From Gramella jeungdoensis (GTDB lineage: Bacteria; Bacteroidota; Bacteroidia; Flavobacteriales; Flavobacteriaceae), in assembly GCF_023805255.1 (NCBI RefSeq), contig NZ_JAMSCK010000006.1:1-64000 (forward strand): a DNA stretch of 64,000 nt, in the 5' to 3' direction. The first letter of the stretch is position 1. Each line of letters begins with the position of its first letter. The position numbers and the translations under genes were made by a program. Of the stretch, positions 16,982 through 24,396 are shown piece after piece. A model generated the notes under the pieces. That model searched no databases. It saw nothing but the letters and a program-made list of their open reading frames with translations, and was not told the origin of the DNA.

Positions 16982-17080
16982 GCTTGGCAAAGGTAAATTT
17001 ATCTTTTAAATTTGAAGCTAGCAGGGCAGTTTTCTGCCTTATTTTTAGGGTTTATCAACAAATAAGCTATCTTAATAACA

Positions 17081-17116
17081 TTAGGTGTAAGTTTTCACCT
17101 AAACTCCCTACTTTTA
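17081..17116 (+). promoter_or_regulatory. Inverted repeat and -7-like box upstream of trxB
   Basis: TTAGGTG (17081-17087) and CACCTAA (17096-17102) form a perfect 7-bp inverted repeat around 8 bp. A near-consensus box TACTTTTA follows at 17109-17116. The repeat would cover the -33 region, a position suited to repression or redox control. Confidence 0.45.
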
Positions 17117-17137
17117 CAGAAGCCAAAAATTACAAAA

Positions 17138-18127
17138 ATGAGTGATACTACAGAAAGAATAAAGTGTTTGATCATTGGTTCGGGGCCGGCAGGCTATACA
17201 GCAGCTATCTACGCTTCGCGGGCAGATCTTAAACCTGTTTTATATACCGGGATGGAGCCCGGAGGACAACTTACCACAACAACCGAAGTTGATAATTTTC
17301 CAGGATATCCTGAAGGGATCGATGGTCCTAAAATGATGATGGACCTGCAGCAACAGGCTGAGCGATTTGGAACTCAGGTTAGAATAGGGATGGTCACTGA
17401 AGTGGAACTCTCCAAGGAAGTAGGAGGTATTCACAGAGCCTGTGTAGATAATGCAACATGGGTGGAAGCCGAGACTATAATTATCTCTACCGGGGCTACC
17501 GCAAAATATCTTGGTTTGCCAAGTGAGCAGAGGCTAAGAGGAGGCGGAGTTTCAGCCTGTGCGGTTTGTGATGGTTTCTTCTATAAAGGTCAGGATGTGG
17601 CCATCGTAGGAGGAGGGGATACCGCGGCAGAAGAAGCTACCTATCTTGCCAATATTTGTAATAAGGTTACCATGCTGGTTAGAAAGGATTATATGAGAGC
17701 TTCAAAAGCCATGCAGCACAGGGTAAACAATACCAAGAACCTTGAAGTGAGATATAATACCGAAGCTGAAGAGATACTTGGTGACCAGGTTGTGGAAGGT
17801 CTTAGAATGGTTAACAACCAGACGGGGGAGAAGGAAGAGATCAAGATCACAGGATTCTTTGTTGCTATAGGTCATAAACCTAATACTGATATTTTTAAAG
17901 GTCAGCTTGATATGGATGATACCGGCTATCTTATCACCAAAGGAAAATCTACGAAGACAAATATCCCAGGGGTGTTTGCCTCAGGAGATGTTCAGGATAA
18001 GGAGTACCGCCAGGCGGTGACTGCAGCAGGAACCGGCTGTATGGCTGCTCTTGATGCGGAGCGTTATCTTGCAGAAAAGGATAGCCATATGGAAGAAGCA
18101 AATGCTGAAGAAAAGCTCAACGCTTAA
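17138..18127 (+). CDS. trxB: Thioredoxin-disulfide reductase
   Basis: This 329-residue FAD/NADPH enzyme reduces oxidised thioredoxin. The FAD-binding motif GSGPAGYTAAIYA (14-26), the redox-active CAVC (C141, C144) followed by DG, the NADPH-binding GGGDTAAEEA and the C-terminal SGDVQDKEYRQAVTAAGTGC are all intact. The length is standard with a short acidic tail. It stands alone and is closed by a composite palindromic element about 25 nt past the stop. Confidence 0.96.
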   Translation: MSDTTERIKCLIIGSGPAGYTAAIYASRADLKPVLYTGMEPGGQLTTTTEVDNFPGYPEGIDGPKMMMDLQQQAERFGTQVRIGMVTEVELSKEVGGIHRACVDNATWVEAETIIISTGATAKYLGLPSEQRLRGGGVSACAVCDGFFYKGQDVAIVGGGDTAAEEATYLANICNKVTMLVRKDYMRASKAMQHRVNNTKNLEVRYNTEAEEILGDQVVEGLRMVNNQTGEKEEIKITGFFVAIGHKPNTDIFKGQLDMDDTGYLITKGKSTKTNIPGVFASGDVQDKEYRQAVTAAGTGCMAALDAERYLAEKDSHMEEANAEEKLNA

Positions 18128-18146
18128 TCTTATTTGAAATAAGAAT

Positions 18147-18283
18147 TAAAGAGGCTGGCTAAAAAGTTATAATTATCGTCATTGCGAGGAACGAAGCAAT
18201 CTCTTCCCGATTTACCAAAGATGAGATTACTTCGCTTTGTTAGTAATGACCTTTAAACCTAACTTTTTAGCCAGCCTTTTGTT
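18147..18283. repeat. Composite palindromic element A (terminator)
   Basis: Outer arms 18152-18169 and 18260-18277 are a perfect 18-bp inverted repeat (AGGCTGGCTAAAAAGTTA). Inside is a REP-type palindrome of the local repeat family: GTCATTGCGAG...GAAGCAATCTC (18178-18203) and GAGATTACTTCGC...GTAATGAC (18223-18250). The right arm is followed by TTTTGTTTT. It sits between convergent trxB and the 18303 gene and should terminate both. The outer arm resembles those at 25434 and 52410. Confidence 0.85.
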
Positions 18284-18302
18284 TTAAGATATTTGCGGAA
18301 GA

Positions 18303-18602
18303 TCAGTTGTCTGTTTTCTTTTTAACTTCTCCATCCTCAATTTTAAGTTTAGATTCGCTACCATCGGCTCTATCTACTTTCTTTTTGTATTCACCATCAT
18401 CTTTCTTGATCTTGATCTCATCACCCTCGGCGGTTTCAATCTTGATCTTGTCCCCGCCGTCCTTTACTTCCACTTTATTATCGGGATCTTCCATAAGTTT
18501 TTGGACTTCGGTTTTTTCCTCTTCTTTTTCGGTATCTCTACACGAAACAAATACAAGGTTTAGAGCCAGAATACATAGGCCCGTTTTAAATAAATATTTC
18601 AT
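18303..18602 (-). CDS. Small highly charged lipoprotein
   Basis: This 99-residue predicted lipoprotein has a signal segment (MKYLFKTGLCILALNLVFVS) and cysteine before RDTEKEEEK. The mature part is a low-complexity run of Lys, Asp and Glu with short repeats (DGDEIKIKKDDGEYKKKVD, then DGSESKLKIEDGEVKKK). The open frame begins 12 codons earlier, but the ATG at 18602 gives the signal peptide at the N-terminus. Function unknown; probably attached to a membrane. Confidence 0.65.
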   Translation of the reverse strand: MKYLFKTGLCILALNLVFVSCRDTEKEEEKTEVQKLMEDPDNKVEVKDGGDKIKIETAEGDEIKIKKDDGEYKKKVDRADGSESKLKIEDGEVKKKTDN

Positions 18603-18686
18603 AATATTTGATTTAAAGTTCCCTGTAAAACTACTCAATCTGGGATTTAAGTGTTCCGAATTTTGAAAACTTTAGGATTTTCAAAC

Positions 18687-19529
18687 TTATTTGAAAAGGC
18701 CTTTAGCAAAATCCTTTTTCGCGATCACGGCTTCGCCTGTAAACTCGATCAGGTCTATCTGTGGATTATTGAAAATTTCGGTCTCACTGTTTCCGGATGC
18801 CCTTATTTGAAGTTTTTCGGTAATGTTCACCTTATTTTCTGAATCCCCCTGTGCGAGTACCACAGCATTGACACAGGTGAGATTTTCCCCATCGAATTCT
18901 GCCGACTGGTCTGCTCTTAGTTCAAACTCCTTAATATCCCCATCTATTCTGGCATCAGCCTTTTCATAAATATCCACTTTAAAAAGGGGAGCATTAACAA
19001 GGGCTTCGACTTTAGAAGACTGGTTTAACTGGTAATAAACTTCCTTTCCAGTGACATTAAGCTCGGCTTTAGCATCATCTCCATTTATGAGGGTGAAATT
19101 GCTTGTAGTAAGTGTAAGGTATGCCCTTGAGCTGTTTTTGGTCTCCAGCTGAAAGTCCCCAAAATATAGGTCTTGCAGGGACTCTAATTCTACCTTATCA
19201 GAAATTTTGATATTTCGGAGGGTATCAAGAAAAGTGATCCTGATCTCCTGAGACTTGGTTCTGCTGAACTCTTTTATGGGTTTGATGTAAAGAACGCCAT
19301 CAACCACCTCGCTCTGAATAAGGTCGTGTAGGTTATCATCGGCCTTGATTTCCATCATGGGTCGGCTGCCTTTCAGGATACCAACCTCAAACTCTCCGGC
19401 TACCTGAATGGAATGAAATGGAGTCAGGTTATATTGTTCGGTTTTTACATTTCTGCTGCCTTTTACTTTTTCCTGAGCCTGGCAAGAGGCAAGGATAATA
19501 AGCAGAAAAAAAGGTAGTTTTTTTATCAT
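18687..19529 (-). CDS. DUF2807 (head GIN) lipoprotein
   Basis: This 280-residue lipoprotein (MIKKLPFFLLIILASC lipobox) carries the DUF2807 beta-helix-like domain: LTPFHSIQVAGEFEVGILKG, then regular short strands with alternating hydrophobic residues up to the C-terminus. Such proteins are often co-encoded with PspC/PadR genes in Bacteroidota and are thought to act in the envelope. Here it is the last gene downstream of PspC and the 51-aa peptide, separated by a hairpin at 19561. Confidence 0.8.
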   Translation of the reverse strand: MIKKLPFFLLIILASCQAQEKVKGSRNVKTEQYNLTPFHSIQVAGEFEVGILKGSRPMMEIKADDNLHDLIQSEVVDGVLYIKPIKEFSRTKSQEIRITFLDTLRNIKISDKVELESLQDLYFGDFQLETKNSSRAYLTLTTSNFTLINGDDAKAELNVTGKEVYYQLNQSSKVEALVNAPLFKVDIYEKADARIDGDIKEFELRADQSAEFDGENLTCVNAVVLAQGDSENKVNITEKLQIRASGNSETEIFNNPQIDLIEFTGEAVIAKKDFAKGLFK

Positions 19530-19560
19530 AAATATGTTTTGAAATATATCAAATATAGAA

Positions 19561-19588
19561 AAAGCCTCCCAAAGGAGGCTTTTTTTCA
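19561..19588. terminator. Hairpin between the 51-aa peptide gene and the DUF2807 gene
   Basis: AAAGCCTCC (19561-19569), loop CAAA and GGAGGCTTT (19574-19582) form a perfect stem flanked by A- and T-runs, so it can terminate on either strand. On the minus strand it would end or attenuate the PspC operon before the DUF2807 gene. Confidence 0.8.
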
Positions 19589-19593
19589 GTCGG

Positions 19594-19749
19594 TTAGCAT
19601 TCCAGCAGCTGTTGCTGAGTCTTGAGTTTTTGAAAGATCTCTATTTTATCTTTCTGTAATTCATTGTGAGCGGTTTTGGATTCTTCCATTTGATGGCCAA
19701 ATAAAAGACCCATGATGAAACTTATTAAGAGATTGATGAGAGTGCCCAT
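19594..19749 (-). CDS. 51-residue membrane-anchored small protein
   Basis: The ATG at 19749 lies 2 nt after the PspC stop. The product starts MGTLINLLISFIMGLLFGHQ, a single membrane helix, and continues with a charged, helix-forming tail (MEESKTAHNELQKDKIEIFQ) ending in cysteine. Such a small anchor with a cytoplasmic coiled coil next to PspC suggests an accessory subunit. The tight spacing is the main support; no family is recognised. Confidence 0.6.
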   Translation of the reverse strand: MGTLINLLISFIMGLLFGHQMEESKTAHNELQKDKIEIFQKLKTQQQLLEC

Positions 19750-19751
19750 GA

Positions 19752-21512
19752 TTAATTGTTTATTTCGATTCCATTGCTGTCTATTCTTACCCGATCAACC
19801 TTCTGATCGTTAACCTTCACACCTTTGTCATTTACCCTGATATTCAATTCTTCATCATTTACTTTTATTCTTGCATTGAAATCATCTGAACTGTCCCAGT
19901 CCTCATTACTTTCATCCCAGGTGTCATCGTCTGAATCTTCCCAGGTATCAACAGGGCAGTCTTCACAGGAAGTTTCATTTTCTATTACTTTTAGAAAATG
20001 GCCTTCCTCTCCACTAATCAAGATGTCACCAAAATAATCGGCGTTCCTGTGAAAGGAGGAAGTGTTTTCATCTGCATAAAGGGTTGTCCCTTCGGGCAGG
20101 AAAAGAGTCACCTGTACTTCCTGGTCACGATATCCGTAATTTGAATCGGTGGTGAAATAACTATCCAGTAAAAGCTCATTTCCTATGAGGCTGGTGGAAT
20201 AGTTGATATTCTCAGCCCTTTCTCTTGCATCCTGAAAATCCTTCCCTTCAGCCGATTTCACCACTTCGATCTTGGCAAGCGAATCTTTAGTTGATTTCAC
20301 AATTAATCGGATATCATTCCCAACAAGTACTTTGTTTCCATTATCATAAGCTATCCTGAAGTCGGAACTACGCCATGTTCTTCCGGTATACTCAGGATTA
20401 TTGCGCATACGAAGAAAGACAGTATCAGTAGGCATGATCGTCAGTTTTTCAGTATTCGCAACATCTCCGTCAAATGCCCTGTTTGTGGCTTGTGAAACAC
20501 CTATTACACTTAAGCCTATGATCGAGATCAGCCATACACCTAATAAAGTGAGTAAAGCTATTCTACCTATAGACCTCAGGTTCTTCACTAAGATCTTCAA
20601 TCCCAGTACGAACAGGAAGAAGAATGGTATTCCAACCGCAAAGAAGCACAACAGGGAGAGAACCCATAACGGAGCACCTGTATTGACCATTTCTACATAG
20701 TCTGTCCATGGAGCCTCAATGATTCCAAAGGTTCCAACTGCGAACAGCCCAACAAACAGTGCTATAAGGGTTGATCCCGCAATTAGTAATAACAATATAC
20801 CTACAAATTTTACGAATAGTTTCAGACAGAACTTGATAATATTACCAAGGGTTGTAGCTGCAGAGCTGGCACCGGCGCTGGCCTGTTTGCCATATCTCTC
20901 GTAGTCTACATTTTTTATACTATCTGAAACCTCGTGAAAACCCTCGCGTATCTTTTTCTCGATATTGCTGATGGTAACCTCCTCTCCGCGCATTGCCAGC
21001 TTATCTGCTGTGGTTTTAGCTTCAGGTACAAAGATCCAGAAGGCGATATATATCAGTACAAAAGCTCCGCTGGAGAAAATAGTTAGTAAGATCCATAGTA
21101 GTCTTACCCAAATGGCTTCAATTCCAAGATAATGCCCAAGTCCTGAAGAAACTCCTCCAATGTACCCGGTTTCAGGGTCCCTGAAGAGTTTTTTGCCAAC
21201 GGTCTTGGTAGATTCACTTCTTTTAGGCTCGTCTTCAAAGATCTCTTCATCAACCATATAATCTTCGGGTTGCCCCATAATGGCGATGACCTCTTCTACT
21301 TCTTTTATGCTTATTACCTGACGTTCATTTTTGATCTTTTCATTAAATAATTCAGCAATACGAGCCTCGATGTCTGAGATGATCTCATCACGTCCCTGCG
21401 TATTGGAGAAGGAATGCCTTATAGCTTCCAGGTAACGCTGTAGCTTGGCATAAGCATCCTCATCTATATGAAAGAAAATGCCGGCAAGATTTATATTTAC
21501 TGTCTTATTCAT
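19752..21512 (-). CDS. PspC domain-containing membrane protein
   Basis: This 586-residue protein has an N-terminal cytoplasmic region (about 1-95: VNINLAGIFFHIDEDAYAKL, then a helix ending EEVIAIMGQPEDY), a PspC domain (about 107-165: LFRDPETGYIGGVSSGLGHY and two hydrophobic stretches), several more membrane helices (about 225-345) and a long extracytoplasmic C-terminal part that ends in an Asp/Trp-rich stretch and repeated VND motifs. This architecture is a Bacteroidota-specific PspC fusion, probably sensing envelope stress with the PadR regulator encoded just before it. The start overlaps the padR-like gene by 8 nt. Confidence 0.88.
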   Translation of the reverse strand: MNKTVNINLAGIFFHIDEDAYAKLQRYLEAIRHSFSNTQGRDEIISDIEARIAELFNEKIKNERQVISIKEVEEVIAIMGQPEDYMVDEEIFEDEPKRSESTKTVGKKLFRDPETGYIGGVSSGLGHYLGIEAIWVRLLWILLTIFSSGAFVLIYIAFWIFVPEAKTTADKLAMRGEEVTISNIEKKIREGFHEVSDSIKNVDYERYGKQASAGASSAATTLGNIIKFCLKLFVKFVGILLLLIAGSTLIALFVGLFAVGTFGIIEAPWTDYVEMVNTGAPLWVLSLLCFFAVGIPFFFLFVLGLKILVKNLRSIGRIALLTLLGVWLISIIGLSVIGVSQATNRAFDGDVANTEKLTIMPTDTVFLRMRNNPEYTGRTWRSSDFRIAYDNGNKVLVGNDIRLIVKSTKDSLAKIEVVKSAEGKDFQDARERAENINYSTSLIGNELLLDSYFTTDSNYGYRDQEVQVTLFLPEGTTLYADENTSSFHRNADYFGDILISGEEGHFLKVIENETSCEDCPVDTWEDSDDDTWDESNEDWDSSDDFNARIKVNDEELNIRVNDKGVKVNDQKVDRVRIDSNGIEINN

Positions 21513-21849
21513 GATTCTTCTTTTTTTGAGTGGTTACGATGTTAACTGCCGATTGCAGTTCTTCCCAGGTCCCTGTGAGTTCCCTGAGGAAAATTTTACC
21601 GGTTTCGGTTAGGCCGTAATATTTTCTTGGCGGCCCGCTGGTGGATTCTTCCCACCGGTAGTTGAGAAGTCCGGCATTTTTCAGCCTCGTAAGAAGGGGA
21701 TAAATGGTCCCTTCAACAACCAGCAGTTTGGCGTCTTTTAGTGTGTCCAGGATTTCTGCAACATAGGCATCTTCGTCCTTTAGAACGGAGAGTATGCAGT
21801 ACTCCAGTACACCCTTACGCATCTGCGCTTTTGTATTTTCGATCTTCAT
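21505..21849 (-). CDS. PadR-family transcriptional regulator
   Basis: This 114-residue winged-helix repressor-type protein has the PadR core: KGVLEYCILSVLKDEDAY, then the wing region EGTIYPLLTRLKNAGLL with YRWEESTSGPPRKYYGLTE. It overlaps the DUF4870 gene by 4 nt (ATGA) and the PspC gene by 8 nt, so all three are translationally coupled. It probably controls this operon, perhaps with PspC as the sensor. Confidence 0.92.
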   Translation of the reverse strand: MKIENTKAQMRKGVLEYCILSVLKDEDAYVAEILDTLKDAKLLVVEGTIYPLLTRLKNAGLLNYRWEESTSGPPRKYYGLTETGKIFLRELTGTWEELQSAVNIVTTQKKKNHE

Positions 21850-22385
21850 GTTGTTTGTTTTTGGGTGTCATTAAACTGTTCATTTTTTGATTGATCTGAT
21901 TGATGGTTATTATCATCGGGCACATCGGTACCGATAAAATTGATGGTTAGCGGGTAATTATATAGTTTACCTTCACTTGCCTTGATGCTGGCATGTATAA
22001 CGGTAAAGAGTTCAAGTATAAAGAGGCCCAGTAAAAGAATCCCGAATACCCCTATGATGATGAAAAAGGGCAGGGCATCTGAAAAACTTTCTATCATGAA
22101 TGAATCTTCATACAGGAACAAAGGTTCTTTAATGCTGAACTTTATACCGAAGTAAATAAAGGTTACAGCTCCTGCCGCAAGCAGAAAGACCGAGTAGAGA
22201 AAGATGCTTATCTGAAAATTCAGCGCGGTTCTTCCATGATGATCTACAAAAGGATCCTGTTTGCGGCTTAGCCATAACAGTGTTGGAAAGATGAAATTTC
22301 CCAATGGGATAAAGAACTGTGTGAATACCGATAGATGAAGTACGGTAGCCAGCGTGGTGTTTTGATTGATGGTTTCTGTTGTCAT
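21846..22385 (-). CDS. DUF4870 membrane protein
   Basis: A 179-residue protein with about four hydrophobic segments. It shows the DUF4870 pattern: LHLSVFTQFFIPLGNFIFP, LWLSRKQDPFVDHHGRTALNFQ and a last segment before a hydrophilic Asn/Gln-rich tail. DUF4870 genes commonly flank PadR/PspC operons. Function unknown. Confidence 0.82.
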   Translation of the reverse strand: MTTETINQNTTLATVLHLSVFTQFFIPLGNFIFPTLLWLSRKQDPFVDHHGRTALNFQISIFLYSVFLLAAGAVTFIYFGIKFSIKEPLFLYEDSFMIESFSDALPFFIIIGVFGILLLGLFILELFTVIHASIKASEGKLYNYPLTINFIGTDVPDDNNHQSDQSKNEQFNDTQKQTT

Positions 22386-22411
22386 TTTAAATTCTTTAAA
22401 TGTTCCTGGTC

Positions 22412-22522
22412 TTATAAGAATATCGTGGTTAAAAAGTAGATGTAAATAGAAGCTACTACCAGATAGATCTTAATCTTCTTTGCATTTAATGCAATTTCCT
22501 GAGTGTTAGATGATTTGTACAT
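22412..22522 (-). CDS. 36-residue single-pass membrane peptide
   Basis: A short frame from ATG 22522 to TAA 22412 encodes MYKSSNTQEIALNAKKIK followed by a hydrophobic helix (IYLVVASIYIYFLTTIFL). It lies between a well-formed promoter (22569-22601) and the DUF4870 gene (26-nt gap), so it would be the first gene of the PadR/PspC operon. Support comes from position, the membrane helix and the leader length; no homologue is recognised. Confidence 0.5.
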   Translation of the reverse strand: MYKSSNTQEIALNAKKIKIYLVVASIYIYFLTTIFL

Positions 22523-22568
22523 GATGATGAATTTTGATTGATAATACATAACCTATTAGATTCTTATA

Positions 22569-22601
22569 CAAATATATGTCTAAAAGAAGGTATTATGCAA
22601 A
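22569..22601 (-). promoter_or_regulatory. Promoter of the DUF4870/PadR/PspC operon
   Basis: On the minus strand TATATTTG (22576-22569) matches the -7 consensus exactly, and TTTG (22601-22598) lies 21 bp upstream as a -33 box. The leader to the 36-aa peptide gene would be about 40 nt. Confidence 0.65.
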
Positions 22602-22691
22602 ACAAAGTACCTAAATTTAACAAAAATTTAAGAATAATGGAGTCGTGTTTATTTCCTATTTTTATAGAAAAAACATCTAAAACCCTTATAA

Positions 22692-23162
22692 ATGAAGCTC
22701 TCGCCCTCAAAACTCAATTCTTTTTTAATAATGAAACTTCCAAGTGCCTGGCTATGTGGTGTTAGGGTGAAGCATATTGATAATTCTCAATGTGAGGTGA
22801 GCGTAAGGCATCGTTGGATAAATCAGAATCCATTTCGATCTATGTACTGGGCCGTACAGGGGATGGCAGCCGAATTAAGTACTGGTGCACTGGTAATGGA
22901 CAAGATCCAGGCGGCTGATGAAAAAATATCTATGCTGGTAGCCCGGAATAAATCAGAGTTTTTAAAAAAAGCCAGGGGAAAAATCATTTTTAACTGTTAC
23001 GATGGAGAGAAAGCTGCTACTTATATAAAGAAGACTATAGAGACCGGAGAAGGCCAAACCTTCTGGATGAAAGCTGTTGGTGTAAACGAGCAAGGTGAAG
23101 AAGTCTCTGTTTTTGAATTTGAGTGGACCGTGAAAGCTAAAAGTTCTATGCAATCAGCTTAA
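22692..23162 (+). CDS. DUF4442 (hotdog-fold thioesterase-like) protein
   Basis: This 156-residue protein belongs to DUF4442, a hotdog-fold family related to acyl-CoA thioesterases. It shows the pattern KLPSAWLCGVRVKHID, then the conserved NPFRSMYWAVQGMAAELSTG helix with its Glu. The C-terminal part forms the remaining strands (QTFWMKAVGVNEQGEEV). The ATG at 22692 is kept because the helix before residue 14 belongs to the fold. A likely box TATTTTTA lies at 22658-22665. The substrate is unknown. The promoter region is shared divergently with the PadR operon. Confidence 0.8.
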   Translation: MKLSPSKLNSFLIMKLPSAWLCGVRVKHIDNSQCEVSVRHRWINQNPFRSMYWAVQGMAAELSTGALVMDKIQAADEKISMLVARNKSEFLKKARGKIIFNCYDGEKAATYIKKTIETGEGQTFWMKAVGVNEQGEEVSVFEFEWTVKAKSSMQSA

Positions 23163-23197
23163 AGCTTTTAGGAGACAGTTAATATAAAGTATAACCT

Positions 23198-23220
23198 GCT
23201 TAAAGCTTATCGCTTTAAGC
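23198..23220. promoter_or_regulatory. Hairpin in the leader of the AIM24 gene
   Basis: GCTTAAAGC (23198-23206) pairs perfectly with GCTTTAAGC (23212-23220) around TTATC. Related AGCTTAAAGC fragments also occur at 23158-23167 and 23218-23227. No T-run follows, so it may be a weak terminator for DUF4442 or a leader structure for the gene at 23235. Confidence 0.4.
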
Positions 23221-23234
23221 TTAAAGCTAAAAAA

Positions 23235-24035
23235 ATGAACGCACACGAAATAGACTATCAGATCTTCGGGGAGGAGATGCAGTATGTAGAGCTGGAACTT
23301 GATCCGCAGGAAGCCGTGATCGCTGAAGCGGGTAACTTCATGATGATGGATGATGGGATTAAAATGGACACCATTTTTGGAGATGGCTCCAAACAGAATG
23401 AGGGTTTTCTCGGAAAGGTTCTTGGGGCCGGAAAACGTTTGCTCACGGGTGAGAGTCTTTTCATGACCATCTTTTCAAATGAAATCCAGGGTAAGAAAAA
23501 AATAAGCTTTGCCTCACCATATCCCGGAAAAATCATTCCTATAGATCTTACCAGATTCAATGGAAAATTCATCTGCCAGAAAGATGCCTTTCTATGTGCG
23601 GCGAAGGGAGTATCCATCGGGATAGAGTTTAGTAGGAAATTAGGTCGGGGCTTCTTTGGAGGTGAAGGCTTTATTATGCAGAAAGTAGAAGGAGATGGAA
23701 TGGCTTTCGTACATGCCGGCGGTACTATGGCTAAAAAGGAACTACAACCCGGAGAGAAGTTAAAGGTAGATACAGGGTGTATTATTGGTTTTACTCAAAC
23801 TGTAGATTATAATATTGAATTCGTAGGAGGAATACGAAATACGCTTTTTGGCGGAGAAGGATTGTTCTTTGCTACTCTAACTGGCCCTGGAACTGTATAT
23901 ATTCAGTCCTTACCATTCAGTAGGCTGGCCAGCAGAGTTCATCAGGCGGCTCCACAACAGGGAGGAAAGGATAAAGGAGAAGGTAGTATATTAGGTGGAA
24001 TTGGAGATGTTTTGAGTGGTGACAACCGATTTTAA
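23235..24035 (+). CDS. AIM24 / TIGR00266 family protein
   Basis: This 266-residue protein of the AIM24 family (TIGR00266) is almost entirely beta-strand and glycine-rich, with no signal peptide. Characteristic blocks are EMQYVELELDPQEAVIAEAG near the start, GAGKRLLTGESLFMTIF in the middle, and FVGGIRNTLFGGEGLFF near residue 200, followed by the usual GPGTVYIQSLPFSRLA. The C-terminus is a short Gly-rich tail. The family is widespread and of unknown function. Confidence 0.88.
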   Translation: MNAHEIDYQIFGEEMQYVELELDPQEAVIAEAGNFMMMDDGIKMDTIFGDGSKQNEGFLGKVLGAGKRLLTGESLFMTIFSNEIQGKKKISFASPYPGKIIPIDLTRFNGKFICQKDAFLCAAKGVSIGIEFSRKLGRGFFGGEGFIMQKVEGDGMAFVHAGGTMAKKELQPGEKLKVDTGCIIGFTQTVDYNIEFVGGIRNTLFGGEGLFFATLTGPGTVYIQSLPFSRLASRVHQAAPQQGGKDKGEGSILGGIGDVLSGDNRF

Positions 24036-24169
24036 AATTGTTAAAATTTTAAGAAAAGTGTTAATACAAAATTCATTTCACTATATTTATATAACCAAAA
24101 ATTTAGCTGCCTATAGTATACTTCTACGTATTTTTCAACCTAACTTTAACTTAAAACCAATTTCAAATT

Positions 24170-24367
24170 ATGGCGAGAGCGATGTTTGAATACACCAAAA
24201 CTGTACTGGATAAAGTAAGTTTTGATGCAAACTTGTTCTGCAAGGAGGTTAAAAAGGCAATTCAGCGGTTACTTCCTCATGAAATAGAGGAATTAAGACT
24301 TTGGATCATCTCTTTAACCAGGCAGAATCCGGAATTAAATCAATGTTTAATTTATTTAAATACCTAA
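24170..24367 (+). CDS. Conserved-looking 65-residue protein of unknown function
   Basis: This small, mostly helical, soluble protein (MARAMFEYTKTVLDKVSFD, then LFCKEVKKAIQRLL and EIEELRLWI) is preceded by a near-consensus box TATATTTA (24082-24089) and followed by a good terminator, so it is a stand-alone gene. The pattern of amphipathic helices suggests a small binding protein. No family name is assigned. Confidence 0.7.
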   Translation: MARAMFEYTKTVLDKVSFDANLFCKEVKKAIQRLLPHEIEELRLWIISLTRQNPELNQCLIYLNT

Positions 24368-24370
24368 CAA

Positions 24371-24396
24371 GAAAGCGGCCCAAAAGGCCGCTTTTC
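24371..24396. terminator. Bidirectional terminator between the 65-aa gene and oxyR
   Basis: AAAGCGGCC (24372-24380), a 5-nt loop and GGCCGCTTT (24386-24394), followed by T. It lies between convergent genes and overlaps the very end of oxyR. Confidence 0.85.

Noticed and set aside
16982-16990. TTG start for the TRIC-like gene
   Set aside because: An ATG three codons later gives the usual N-terminus.
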